Of a stretch of DNA of 64,000 nucleotides, positions 1-8,580 are shown piece by piece. The notes beneath the pieces were generated by a model. The model was not told the DNA's origin and searched no databases. It saw only the letters and a list, made by a program, of their open reading frames with translations. This DNA comes from Actinomycetota bacterium (GTDB taxonomy: Bacteria; Actinomycetota; Actinomycetes; Actinomycetales; Microbacteriaceae). Position numbers and translations under genes: made by a program. Positions within the stretch are counted from its first letter, which is position 1; every line of letters starts with the position of its first letter. The stretch covers positions 1 through 64,000 of the forward strand of contig JAIUOH010000003.1 of the NCBI GenBank assembly GCA_020161315.1, given 5' to 3'.

Positions 1-16
1 GCTGGGAAAACCCAGC
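1..16. terminator. Short perfect hairpin at the left edge
   Basis: A 6-bp GC-rich stem (GCTGGG/CCCAGC) with an AAAA loop lies at the very edge, followed by a weak T-run on the + strand. It could end a gene entering from the left or act downstream of the metallophosphatase on the - strand. With only one side visible the assignment is weak. The rest of 17-122 shows no gene. Confidence 0.3.
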
Positions 17-122
17 CGAGCGTTTTAGCAGCTATATTCAGCCCTAACAATCACCCCGGTGTTGCAACGACCGGACGAATCCGCCGCTGGCGGGGGCGCA
101 CTGCGTCGCCGCGAATCAGCGG

Positions 123-3100
123 TTACTGGGTATCGCCTGCGGCTACAGCGTCAGCGCGCTTCGCCGTGCGGCGGGAGAAGAGCACTGTTGCTCCGCCGAT
201 AGCGAGCACAGCAAGCGCGCCGAGGCCCCACCCCACCGGGCTGCTGCTGCTGCCGGTGTTAGTCAGCTGACCACCCTGCGCCCCTCCGGCACTGCCGGTG
301 CCGCTACCAGCGGTACCACCGCCCGAGCCGCTGCCGGCGTTGCCGCCACCTGAGCCGCTTGAACCGCCGTCGGCCCCCGAGCCTACAGACTGCGCAAAGG
401 TGACCGAAACGAGCACGCGCTGCTGCACGCCCGAGATCACCAGCTGCTCACCCTCGACCTCAAAGCCCTCTGCACCAGACACCGTGACCTCGGCGTTGGC
501 GACACTGTAGCCACCCTCAGGAGCGAGTTGCAGCGTCAGCGTACCGGCAGCGTTGACCACGCCAGATGCGGGGGTCACTGTGCCGTGCACGCCCTCTGCT
601 GCATAGACAAAACGCACCTGCTGCGCTTCGACCCCCTCAATTGCTGCCCGCAGCGAGTTGTACGCCTGTCGCAGTGCCTCACGGGTCGGTGCCGCAGCCT
701 GAGCCGAGGCGCTCGCGCCCTTGGCCTCGAGCGTCTGGCTGCCCGGAGCCAGAGCCGCACGCGCCCCCGAGATCGCACCGTCGAGTGCCTCGGCGAGATC
801 CTCGTCGAAAACCTGTCCGTTCTCGGCCTTGACCGCGTTTGCAGCCACCAGTTCGTCTGCGTATTGCACCGTGGTGGTGAGCGCCTCGACCTCTGCCGTG
901 GTGTTATCTGCGCTGAACAGGCTTGCAATCTCGGCTTCCGTGAGCGCGCTGCTCCACATGCGCAGGTCGTCAACGTCGAGCCCTGCACCGTACGACTTGC
1001 TGCCGTCGACGCCGAGCAGCATGTTCAGGCCACTCGTCATGCTGCCGATGCTTGAGATGCTGGTCTCTTTGGCGAGCTTGCCGTCAAAGTACGTGCTTGC
1101 GATGTTGCGTTCGCGATCGACGGTGAGGGTCATCAGGTGCCAGGAGCCGCGATAGTTCGCGACATCTCCGGTTGCGTAGACACCGTTCACACCGTCACCA
1201 AGTGTGAACTCGAGTTTGCTTGTGTCGGCACCCTGCGGTGCAAGGTTGATGCCCGATCGGTACCAGTTAGCCCAGTTCTTGTTGCTGATGATTGCGCCGT
1301 AGCCGCTCACCGAGGTGACCTTTGCCCAGAGGCTCACCGTGAGGTCTTTGTCGGTGCCGAGGTCGAACTCTGGGCGCGAGCCCAGGTTGACGTAGCTACT
1401 TGCGCCGCCGCCGATGCGTACCGCCTGGTCGGTGGCACCTTCGCGATCACTCGCAACGTACGACACTGACCCGACTGGTGCGGCGGTCGGCGCGTTTGAC
1501 GCCGCTGCACCGTCGTCGCTCAGGTCACCATCGAAGGCCATATGCAAGAACTCGCCGGTTGGCGCGGGTGTGACCTCAGGAAACTCCGGCAGCACAAGCG
1601 TGCCAGCCGTGCGGAAGCTGCCCTCGAGCGCGACAGACTTGTTCTGGAAGTCGTCAAAGGCCGTCACGCGCACGCGATAGTTTGTCGCGGCCTTGAGGCC
1701 CGTGAGATCGAACGCCATGGTGTTCGGCGTCATGTAGAAGCGCGAGTACGCCTTGAATTTGCCGCTGAATGACTTCGCGGCGTTCGCGCCGAAGTCTGGC
1801 ACCTGGTTTGCCGCGAACTGCACGGGGGCGCCGTTCTGATCGCTGATCTCGACCTCGTAGTAGTTCACGAGCTCGTCATCACTGGCCTGGTCGAAGCCGA
1901 GCGTGAGCGAAGTCTCGGTGACGTTGCTCGTGTTGATCGCGGCGGCCTGCCACCACGGTGCCGTTTTGCTGCGCTTGTCGTCGGTGTAGGTGAACCCAGC
2001 CTTGCCCTTCGTGGTGTCGACCACCCAGGGCATGCCCATCCAGCGGTTGTGGGTGACGTCGAAGCGGCGAATCACGGTCTCGCCGCTCTCAAGCACCGTG
2101 ATGAAGTTTGCGCTCTTCAGCTGCCCAATGCCGCCAGCCGGATCGCCCTGGTTGCCGCCGAAATAGCCGCCGCCGATGAAGTCGCTCGGCACGTCTTGGT
2201 AGATGTAGTTCATCGACGCGTTCTCATAGACAGTGAAGTCTTTTTGAAAGATGCTCGTTTCGGGGTTCAACGAGAAATGAGTATGCGCCGAACCGAGCAC
2301 CGCCTGTGGGTAGTCGGCGAGAATCTTCTGCAGATCGGGGCCCGCAAGGTCGTAGACGCCGTGGAACGGCCCGCCGAGGCTCGTGCCGCTGTAGCCGCTG
2401 TGAATATTGACAAAGATGGGCTTCTTCGCGTCGTACCCCGGTTTCGCCGCGATGCCCGCAAGGGTGTCACGCAAGAATTGCTGATACCCGGTGCGCTGGC
2501 CGCCGTAGCCGAACGTTTCTTTGCCGTTGTAGTCGAGGCCGATGAAGTCAATGCCGCCGACCGTGGTGTGAAAATTGCTGACGTAACCAGTTGCAGCGTT
2601 CGGGTAGAACCAAGCCGGGTCGCTCTCGTCACGAAGCGATTCGAACGTCTTGCCCATGAGGTCGGCGATATCGTGGTTGCCCTGGGTCAGCAGCACCTGG
2701 GCATCAGGAAAGTTCTCGCGCATGACACGCTCGAGCGCCGTGTACCAGCCCGCAACCTTCGCGCTGTCACCCTTCAGGTGGGCGGCATACTCGGGGTCGT
2801 TTGCGCCGACCACGTCTCCATTGTCGACGACTACCTCGGGGTCAAAACTCTTTGCCTTTGCCCAGGCGTTGATTCGCGCAAAATGCGGGGCAACCGCCTC
2901 GTACGACACCTGGTCGACGGGTTTTGTCTCGGTTGCGTTGCCGCCGAGTTCGGTGTCAGACATGGTGATGAACTCGAGGGTTGCGTCTGCGCCGTTGTAT
3001 GCATTGTTTGCAGCGTCGATGCGCTGCTGGGTCATCGCCTCGGGTGCGGCACTCGTGTCGCTGCTCGCGTATGCGGGCAGCGCGGGGGCGAGCAGCGCGC

Positions 3101-3212
3101 ATACGGTTGCGGCAGCTGCGACACCGCCCAAGATTCGATGGCGGTGGATCGCCGGGCGCGCGAGTGCGTTACCCTCGAGCGCAGGCGATAGTGAGCGGTA
3201 GGTCCGCGGCAT
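123..3212 (-). CDS. Cell-wall-anchored metallophosphatase with LamG-like domain
   Basis: Predicted secreted calcineurin-type metallophosphoesterase of 1029 residues. An Arg-rich N-terminus and hydrophobic stretch (about 28-49, ending near AYA-SS) look like a signal peptide. The phosphoesterase core (about 78-390) has DNGD near 130-133, GNHD at 178-181, NIHSG near 269-273 and GSAHTH at 307-312, the expected metal-binding blocks. A fibronectin-III-like segment follows (about 425-540), then a LamG/concanavalin-type domain (about 560-770), a charged segment, a Gly/Ser linker, an LTNTG motif, a membrane helix and an RR tail: a variant LPXTG sorting signal. The ATG start has a GAGGGAG ribosome site. 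The substrate is unknown; extracellular phosphate release or nucleotide degradation is an inference. Confidence 0.85.
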   Translation of the reverse strand: MPRTYRSLSPALEGNALARPAIHRHRILGGVAAAATVCALLAPALPAYASSDTSAAPEAMTQQRIDAANNAYNGADATLEFITMSDTELGGNATETKPVDQVSYEAVAPHFARINAWAKAKSFDPEVVVDNGDVVGANDPEYAAHLKGDSAKVAGWYTALERVMRENFPDAQVLLTQGNHDIADLMGKTFESLRDESDPAWFYPNAATGYVSNFHTTVGGIDFIGLDYNGKETFGYGGQRTGYQQFLRDTLAGIAAKPGYDAKKPIFVNIHSGYSGTSLGGPFHGVYDLAGPDLQKILADYPQAVLGSAHTHFSLNPETSIFQKDFTVYENASMNYIYQDVPSDFIGGGYFGGNQGDPAGGIGQLKSANFITVLESGETVIRRFDVTHNRWMGMPWVVDTTKGKAGFTYTDDKRSKTAPWWQAAAINTSNVTETSLTLGFDQASDDELVNYYEVEISDQNGAPVQFAANQVPDFGANAAKSFSGKFKAYSRFYMTPNTMAFDLTGLKAATNYRVRVTAFDDFQNKSVALEGSFRTAGTLVLPEFPEVTPAPTGEFLHMAFDGDLSDDGAAASNAPTAAPVGSVSYVASDREGATDQAVRIGGGASSYVNLGSRPEFDLGTDKDLTVSLWAKVTSVSGYGAIISNKNWANWYRSGINLAPQGADTSKLEFTLGDGVNGVYATGDVANYRGSWHLMTLTVDRERNIASTYFDGKLAKETSISSIGSMTSGLNMLLGVDGSKSYGAGLDVDDLRMWSSALTEAEIASLFSADNTTAEVEALTTTVQYADELVAANAVKAENGQVFDEDLAEALDGAISGARAALAPGSQTLEAKGASASAQAAAPTREALRQAYNSLRAAIEGVEAQQVRFVYAAEGVHGTVTPASGVVNAAGTLTLQLAPEGGYSVANAEVTVSGAEGFEVEGEQLVISGVQQRVLVSVTFAQSVGSGADGGSSGSGGGNAGSGSGGGTAGSGTGSAGGAQGGQLTNTGSSSSPVGWGLGALAVLAIGGATVLFSRRTAKRADAVAAGDTQ

Positions 3213-3324
3213 GATTCTCCCTCTGTGTAGGTGTGCCCCACAAAGTTAGGGAGAGGGAGTGTCGCGTTAGTGCAGCTTCAGTAGCGACTTACTGAACTCG
3301 CATGAAAACATGCAGACACGGTTT

Positions 3325-3355
3325 GTTTACCTGGCACGAGGTGTCGTCAGTAAAC
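3325..3355. terminator. Inverted repeat between metallophosphatase and methyltransferase genes
   Basis: GTTTAC (3325-3330) and GTAAAC (3350-3355) form arms that extend imperfectly into GACACG/GTGTC outside. It lies just past the end of the - strand methyltransferase gene and upstream of the metallophosphatase gene, so it may be a weak terminator or an operator. A second small palindrome, CATG-AAAA-CATG, sits at 3301-3312. Confidence 0.3.
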
Positions 3356-3369
3356 GTGTCGAACGATCA

Positions 3370-4002
3370 TTAACCTTGCAGACGGGTCAGCATCAGCAGG
3401 CCGTCGCCAGCGGGCGAAAGCACCGGTGCGATCGCGGCAGACTCAGCGACCGTGGCGAGTAGGTCACGCATGTTCTGGGTGACCTCGTCGCGTGCTGCTG
3501 GGTCGGTGACCTTTCCACGGGCAAACGCGCTTGGCACGGCGATCGTGCCGCCGGGCCGCACGATCTGCAGCGCCAACTCGACGTAGTCGAGCAGTCGAGC
3601 CGCGTCTGCGTCGATCAGCACGAAATCGTAGGCGCCGAGGTTCAGACGCGACAGCACCTGCGAGGCATCACCCTCGATGAGGCGCAGCTGTGCGTTTGGC
3701 ACCCCGGCCCCGGCAAAGATGGTGCGCGCCTGGCGCATGTGCTCGGGGTCGATCTCGATCGAGGTGAGCGTCGCCTCAGGGGCGTATCGCATGAGGGCAA
3801 GGCCGCTTACGCCCACGCCCGTGCCAATCTCACAGATCGAGGTTGCCGCAGTCGCAGCGACCAGCCCAGAAAGCTGTGCGGCGACCGCGCGGCTCACGGG
3901 CTCGATGCCGAGTTCAAGCGAGTACCTGCGCGCCTGCACCTGGGCATCAGTTTCGTTGGGGTACTGCTCGGCGTATTGCCAATTGCGTTCGAGCCGGCTC
4001 AA
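3370..4002 (-). CDS. SAM-dependent O-methyltransferase (family 3 type)
   Basis: Class I methyltransferase of about 210 residues. The glycine-rich SAM site is CEIGTGVGVSG, followed by the acidic SIEIDPEH segment, GDASQVL and the DFVLIDAD motif typical of the catechol/caffeoyl-CoA O-methyltransferase family. I chose the TTG at 4002 because GGAGG sits five bases upstream; a longer in-frame extension would run into the tatB promoter. It is divergent from tatB. The same pair (O-methyltransferase beside tatB) occurs in mycobacteria near sigE. The substrate cannot be read from sequence. Confidence 0.85.
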   Translation of the reverse strand: MSRLERNWQYAEQYPNETDAQVQARRYSLELGIEPVSRAVAAQLSGLVAATAATSICEIGTGVGVSGLALMRYAPEATLTSIEIDPEHMRQARTIFAGAGVPNAQLRLIEGDASQVLSRLNLGAYDFVLIDADAARLLDYVELALQIVRPGGTIAVPSAFARGKVTDPAARDEVTQNMRDLLATVAESAAIAPVLSPAGDGLLMLTRLQG

Positions 4003-4125
4003 GGTTCCTCCGAGATTCTGGCGATAAGACTGTGAACAGGGTACAAGCTCTCTCGCCGTATGCGACGTTGGCGCGCGGCGCTTAGCGGTGCTTCTCGTCA
4101 GGCACAAGGCGATACGATTGCAGCT

Positions 4126-4596
4126 ATGGGTTTCGGTGGGCTGACTTTCGACAAGATTTTCATCATCTTGTTGATCGCGCTCTTCGTCGTGGGTCCAGAT
4201 AAGCTGCCCGGCTACGCGAAGCGTTTGGGTGAGCTGGTGCGTTCGGTGAAGCGCATGGCAGACGGTGCAAAAGACCGTTTGCGCGACGAGATGGGCCCCG
4301 AGTTTGACGATGTCGACTGGAAGCAGCTCGACCCGCGGCAGTACGACCCGCGTCGCATCATTCGAGATGCGCTACTCGAAGACGAGAAAGACGCCCAGGC
4401 CGAGGCTCGCAAGGCAAAGGCAATTGAGGCCGCCCAGGCCAGGCGCGACAGGGTGCAGGCAAAGGCAGACGCGGTTGCCGCTGGTCTTGCTGCCAGCGCC
4501 GCTGTCGGTGGCGCCGCGGTTGCTGCCAGTGGGATCACCGACTCGGCAGGGGAGCAGCCCTCTGCGGGCATCAACTTTGACGACGAGGCTACCTAA
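4126..4596 (+). CDS. tatB: Twin-arginine translocase subunit TatB
   Basis: Sec-independent translocase component of 156 residues that works with TatA and TatC to export folded proteins. A short N-terminal membrane helix (about 10-22) is followed by the VGPDKLP hinge, an amphipathic helix and a long charged, Ala-rich cytoplasmic tail, as expected for TatB rather than TatA. The ATG at 4126 has a TACGAT box seven bases upstream, so the mRNA may be leaderless. The neighbouring mrp gene converges from the right. tatA and tatC are not in the window. The binding-protein gene ending at 53969 encodes an RR-containing signal peptide that could use this pathway. Confidence 0.9.
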   Translation: MGFGGLTFDKIFIILLIALFVVGPDKLPGYAKRLGELVRSVKRMADGAKDRLRDEMGPEFDDVDWKQLDPRQYDPRRIIRDALLEDEKDAQAEARKAKAIEAAQARRDRVQAKADAVAAGLAASAAVGGAAVAASGITDSAGEQPSAGINFDDEAT

Positions 4597-4629
4597 GCAC
4601 ACGCTGTCGGGTAACTTGGCGCTCGGCCT

Positions 4630-5808
4630 CTAGCCGTGATTGAGCGGCAGACTCGCGCCAGAAAGCCCGCGCGGCATTGACGCGAGCAGCGCGGCGATCC
4701 TGGTGAGTTCACGTGCCGCCGGGTCAGTTGGCAGAGCCAGCACGGCAGGCGTGCCCTCGTCACCGCTCGCACGAAACCCGGGGCTGAGTGCAATCGAGCC
4801 GAGCAGCGGCACAGGCTCGGGCGCGACGGCGGTGGGCTGATCCTCGCTCGAAATTGGGGTCGAAAGACGCTCGGCGACAGCCTTGCCGCCCCCCGAGCCA
4901 AACAATTCGAGCACGGTGCCATCGGGTTGCGCGAGGCCAGCCATGTTCTCGATCACGCCGACGACGCGCTGGCCGGTTTGTCTTGCGACGAGAGCGCTGC
5001 GCACGGCGACGTCGGCCGCGGCAGGCTGCGGGGTGGTCACGACCACAACCTCGGCCTGAGGGAGCAGTTGTCCGACGCTGATCGCCACGTCGCCCGTGCC
5101 GGGCGGCAGGTCAAGCAGCAGCACGTCGAGGTCACCGAACCAGACGTCGCGCAAAAACTGCTCGATGGTGCGGTGCAGCATCGGCCCGCGCCACGAGACC
5201 GCGGTGTTTCGGGGGTCTTTGTCGCCCAGAAACATACCGATCGAGATGACCTTTACGCCGTGGGCAACGGGTGGCAGCATGAGGTCGTCAACCTTTGTCG
5301 GCCGCTCCACCACGCCGTCGCGAGAGAGCCCCATGAGCGCTGGAATCGAGAAGCCGAAGATGTCTGCGTCGATGAGGCCGACTTTGAGGCCCTGCTGCGC
5401 GAGGGCGACGGCAAGGTTCGCAGTGACGCTCGATTTGCCGACGCCGCCCTTGCCGCTTGTCACGGCGATCACACGGGTGAGCGAGGTGTGGTCGAACTGC
5501 GGTGTGCGGGTCAGGCCCTTGCCGCGCACCGTTTCGATGAACTCCTTGCGTTCCGTGGGGGTCATGACGCCCACCTCGATCGCGGCTCCCGTGACACCGT
5601 CTGCGGTGAGCGTCGCGGCCAGCGTATCGGCCTCGATGCGCCGCGCCGCGGGGCAGCCAGCGATCGTGAGAGAGATCGCTACGGTTGCGACGCCTGTCTC
5701 GTTGACCGCGACGTTTTTCACCATTCCCAACTCGGTGATCGGGCGCAGAATCTCAGGATCGCGCACGCCCTCAAGGGCGCGCCAGACGGCAGCCGCGGTG
5801 TCGGTCAC
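4630..5808 (-). CDS. mrp: Mrp/ApbC family P-loop ATPase, Fe-S carrier
   Basis: Mrp-family protein of 392 residues thought to carry or transfer iron-sulfur clusters. An N-terminal DUF59/MIP18-like domain (about 5-85) precedes a ParA/MinD-type ATPase with the deviant Walker A SGKGGVGKSS at 118-127, an IDADIFG switch and DLPPGTGDV. The C-terminal CxxC that bridges a cluster in many Mrp proteins is not present; that region instead reads ENMAGL...FGSGGG. Its GTG start overlaps the stop of the DUF1003 gene by four bases, so it is the last gene of a three-gene operon. Confidence 0.9.
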   Translation of the reverse strand: MTDTAAAVWRALEGVRDPEILRPITELGMVKNVAVNETGVATVAISLTIAGCPAARRIEADTLAATLTADGVTGAAIEVGVMTPTERKEFIETVRGKGLTRTPQFDHTSLTRVIAVTSGKGGVGKSSVTANLAVALAQQGLKVGLIDADIFGFSIPALMGLSRDGVVERPTKVDDLMLPPVAHGVKVISIGMFLGDKDPRNTAVSWRGPMLHRTIEQFLRDVWFGDLDVLLLDLPPGTGDVAISVGQLLPQAEVVVVTTPQPAAADVAVRSALVARQTGQRVVGVIENMAGLAQPDGTVLELFGSGGGKAVAERLSTPISSEDQPTAVAPEPVPLLGSIALSPGFRASGDEGTPAVLALPTDPAARELTRIAALLASMPRGLSGASLPLNHG

Positions 5809-6395
5809 TCCTGCTTCCCCGGAGTTGCCGTGATGCCATCGTCTGCGCCACCGGCCTGCTCAGTGGTCGACGCTTCCTTCTCGTCTTCGAGCTCAGCGAG
5901 CAGGGCGCGAAGCTCGGCCCGCAAGAAGTCGCGGTCGGGCAGGTCTTTAAGCGCGATGCGAAGTGCGACCACCTCGCGGGCGAGAAACTCGGTGTCGGCG
6001 AGGTTGCGCTCGGCCCGCTGCCGGTCTTGCTCGATCTGCACGCGGTCGCGGTCGTCTTGCCGGTTCTGCGCGAGCAGAATGAGTGGGGCCGCGTACGAGG
6101 CCTGCAGCGAGAGAATGAGGGTCAGCGCGGTGAAGCCAAGCGCTGCACTATCGAAGCGCCACTCTTCGGGGGCGATCGTGTTCCAGACCAGCCAGATTAC
6201 GCAGAAGATCGAGAGCGCAAGCAAGAACCAGGGCGTGCCCATGCCGCGGGCGATGCCCTCGCTCCAGCGACCAAACACCTCGTTTGAGTCACTGCTCTCG
6301 CGGTTCAGCCCGAAACTGAACTTACGGCGGTTGTTTGAGGCCTGCTGTGGCGCGCCAAAATCTTCGCCGCGATCGCCACGCCGAAACACGCTCAC
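5805..6395 (-). CDS. DUF1003 membrane protein
   Basis: A 196-residue protein of the DUF1003 family, function unknown. A basic N-terminal stretch is followed by two membrane helices (about 54-75 and 84-109). Between them is the polar WNTIAPEEWRFD segment, close to the family's conserved W-N-x-hydrophobic motif, and after them comes a long charged, probably coiled-coil tail. It overlaps both neighbours by four bases. Co-occurrence with the MgtE-N/CBS protein and Mrp is conserved in actinobacteria and suggests a link to metal or membrane homeostasis, but that is inference. Confidence 0.85.
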   Translation of the reverse strand: MSVFRRGDRGEDFGAPQQASNNRRKFSFGLNRESSDSNEVFGRWSEGIARGMGTPWFLLALSIFCVIWLVWNTIAPEEWRFDSAALGFTALTLILSLQASYAAPLILLAQNRQDDRDRVQIEQDRQRAERNLADTEFLAREVVALRIALKDLPDRDFLRAELRALLAELEDEKEASTTEQAGGADDGITATPGKQE

Positions 6396-7642
6396 AGCGC
6401 ACCTCCCGACTCGTCGTCAGCGTGACGCCAGTCGTCGGGCAACAGGTGGTCGAGCACATCGTCGACCGTGACGACCCCGACGAGCTGCCGGTTGTCATCG
6501 ATCACTGGGAGCGCGACCATGTCGTAGCTTGCGAGGCGGCGGGCCACCTCGGCGGTCGAAGCCTGCACCGGCACCGCCTCGACCTCGGTATCGAGCAGGG
6601 CCGAGAGGCGCTCGTGGGGCGGAAACCGCAGCATGCGCTGAAAATGCGCCATACCGAGGTACTCGCCGGTCGGCGTCTCATAGGGCGGGTGCGTGACGTA
6701 GACGGCAGAAGCCATTGCCACGGGCACCTCGCTGCGGCGAATCATCGCGAGGCCCTCCGCCACGCTCGACTCAGCAGAAAGCACAATCGGGCTCGGGCTC
6801 ATGAGGCCACCGGCGGTGTCTGCATCGTACTCAAGCAGACGACGCACGTCTTCGGCCTCTTCGGGCTCCATAAGATCGAGCAGTTGCTCACCCTGGGCGG
6901 TCGGCAGCGCCGAGATCAGGTCGGCCGCATCATCGGCCTCCATCTGGTCGAGCACGTCTGCGGCACGATCGCGGGGCAGCTGCGCGAGCAGCGCCAACTG
7001 GTCGTCCTCGACCATCTCTTCGAGGGCATCGGCGACGCGATCGTCGGGCAGCTCACCGACAACCTCGATCATGCGCGCGTCGGGTAGCTCGAGCAGAGCT
7101 TCTGCGAGATCGGCGGGCTTCAGGTCGACCATCGTCTGAATAAGCAGCTCGGCGGAGTTCGGGGCTGATCCCGCGTTCTCCCTGCGCACCTCGGCCCACG
7201 CAACTGCTCTTGAATCACCCTTGGTGAACGCCCCCGCCGGCTTCGGGAGTCGCACAAAGAGCTGGCTCACGACCCATTCGCCCGCGCGCGTGCGGTCGAT
7301 CGCGACGTCTTCGATGCGGGCTTGGGCGCCGCCCTCGATGAGGCGCACCTCCTGGCCAATCATCTCGGCGAGAATGCGGGTCTCGCCGCCGCGCTGCTCA
7401 AAGCGTCGCACGTTTATGAGGCCGGTCATGATGATCTGGCCCGAACCCATCGAGGTCACGCGGCCGATCGGCACGAACACGCGACGTTTGCCCGGAATCT
7501 CAACGATCAGACCCACCACTCGGGGGGCAGTCTGCGCTCGGTACACGACGAGCACGTCGCGCAATTTGCCGATGCGTTCGCCTGCAGGATCGAAGACCCC
7601 GCGCCCAGCGAGGCGCCCGACAAATACCCTTGAGCTGCTCAC
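6392..7642 (-). CDS. MgtE-N/CBS-domain protein without transport domain
   Basis: First gene of the operon with DUF1003 and mrp, 416 residues. The N-terminus (about 1-75) resembles a PRC-barrel (VFVGRLAGRGVFDPAGERIG). A MgtE-N-like helical superfamily repeat follows, with recurring AD(L/V)...L...DR and DAADLISALP units, then a CBS pair (about 290-410) ending VVTVDDVLDHLLP. This is the cytoplasmic magnesium-sensing half of MgtE, but no membrane helices follow, so it is not itself a channel. Start GTG at 7642: TACGCT lies six bases upstream, the leaderless pattern; the gene diverges from 7680. Confidence 0.85.
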   Translation of the reverse strand: MSSSRVFVGRLAGRGVFDPAGERIGKLRDVLVVYRAQTAPRVVGLIVEIPGKRRVFVPIGRVTSMGSGQIIMTGLINVRRFEQRGGETRILAEMIGQEVRLIEGGAQARIEDVAIDRTRAGEWVVSQLFVRLPKPAGAFTKGDSRAVAWAEVRRENAGSAPNSAELLIQTMVDLKPADLAEALLELPDARMIEVVGELPDDRVADALEEMVEDDQLALLAQLPRDRAADVLDQMEADDAADLISALPTAQGEQLLDLMEPEEAEDVRRLLEYDADTAGGLMSPSPIVLSAESSVAEGLAMIRRSEVPVAMASAVYVTHPPYETPTGEYLGMAHFQRMLRFPPHERLSALLDTEVEAVPVQASTAEVARRLASYDMVALPVIDDNRQLVGVVTVDDVLDHLLPDDWRHADDESGGAL

Positions 7643-7679
7643 ACACCAAGCGTACCGGCAAGAGTGGCAGAATCTGGGT

Positions 7680-8177
7680 ATGAGCAACAGCAACCCAACC
7701 TCGATGCGCCGCGCGCCGCAGATGCCCGAGCTGCCAAAGGGCGAGGCGATTTCAACTTACGATCACTACGTTGATGCGATGCAGGCGGTGGATCGCCTGG
7801 CCCGTGCCAACTTTCCCGTGAACGCGGTGTCGATTGTGGGCAACGACGTGCGCAGCGTCGAGCGAGTCACTGGCAAACTCAGCTACGGGCGAGTCGCACT
7901 GATGGGCGCGTTCTCGGGCGCCTACCTCGGCCTGTTTCTCGGTATCTTGCTGTTTCTGTTTCAGCCCGAGAACGCAGGCATCGGTGGGCTCTTCATCGCG
8001 GCGATCGTGATCGGTGCGGGGTTCGGCATGCTGTTCGGCGTGCTCTCGTACGCGATGAATCGCAACCGCCGCGACTTCTCATCGGTCATGCAGTTTGTGG
8101 CCTCACGGTATGACCTCATTACCGCTCCCGAGCTCGTGCACCAGGCGCGCGAGATTTTGAGCCAGCCGGTCGAGTAG
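7680..8177 (+). CDS. General-stress-protein-17M-like membrane protein
   Basis: A 165-residue protein. The N-terminal half (about 22-65, STYDHYVDAMQAVDRLARANFPVNAVSI) matches the YflT/general stress protein 17M-like fold; a glycine-rich double membrane-helix region follows (about 72-94 and 101-123) and the tail is cytoplasmic. Start ATG at 7680, divergent from the MgtE-N/CBS gene with only 37 bases between start codons, so the two promoters must overlap. The function is unknown; a role in envelope stress is inferred from the domain name only. Confidence 0.75.
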   Translation: MSNSNPTSMRRAPQMPELPKGEAISTYDHYVDAMQAVDRLARANFPVNAVSIVGNDVRSVERVTGKLSYGRVALMGAFSGAYLGLFLGILLFLFQPENAGIGGLFIAAIVIGAGFGMLFGVLSYAMNRNRRDFSSVMQFVASRYDLITAPELVHQAREILSQPVE

Positions 8178-8230
8178 GCGGCTCAGCCACGTTCGCTGAG
8201 TGAGCATCCCTGCGATCTGCATCTGCAGAA

Positions 8231-8298
8231 GGTATGCGATCTGCAGAAGATCTGCCCAAATCCTTCGCGGGCGCCATAGATTGTGCAGATCACATACC
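8231..8298. repeat. Long-loop inverted repeat in intergenic gap
   Basis: Arms GGTATGCGATCTGCA (8231-8245) and TGCAGATCACATACC (8284-8298) match at 14 of 15 positions. The unit GATCTGCAGAAG is partly repeated just left of the first arm, so the 176-base gap between convergent genes (8178-8353) is a small cluster of related words. It may be a bidirectional terminator or a degenerate mobile repeat. Confidence 0.5.
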
Positions 8299-8353
8299 GT
8301 TTGCAGGTGGGCGTTACGGGTATTGCCGGTGACGGTTCGGCTTCTCGGCAGGC

Positions 8354-8563
8354 TTAGAGCGTGAATCCGCTGAACGCCGCCACAAAGAACGAGATCATAC
8401 CCGCGTAGGAGAGCAGCACTACCAGCACAGTCGCCATCGCGAGCGAGACAACAAACCCAAGCAGCACAAGAAGCCAGCCGAACACCAGCTGCCTGGGGCT
8501 CGTCTGTAGAGGCTCGCCCACTTCTAGCCCGATCTCTTCGAGCGAGAGCTCTTCTGTAGCCAA
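8354..8563 (-). CDS. Small membrane protein, unknown function
   Basis: A 69-residue protein with an acidic N-terminus (TEELSLEEIGLEVGEP) and one long or two short hydrophobic helices (about 27-66). It starts with TTG at 8563, 17 bases after the stop of the aminopeptidase gene on the same strand, so it is probably the second gene of that transcript. I do not recognise the family. The ordered polarity (charged head, membrane tail) argues that it is real. Confidence 0.55.
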   Translation of the reverse strand: MATEELSLEEIGLEVGEPLQTSPRQLVFGWLLVLLGFVVSLAMATVLVVLLSYAGMISFFVAAFSGFTL

Positions 8564-8580
8564 GGTACCCCGGTGCCGAT

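Noticed and set aside
2049..3191. Long + strand frame opposite the metallophosphatase
   Set aside because: It is antisense to a clear gene, has no domain and arises from G/C bias at third positions. The same applies to 4927-6471 (+), 11626-12861 (+) and 46603-48111 (-).
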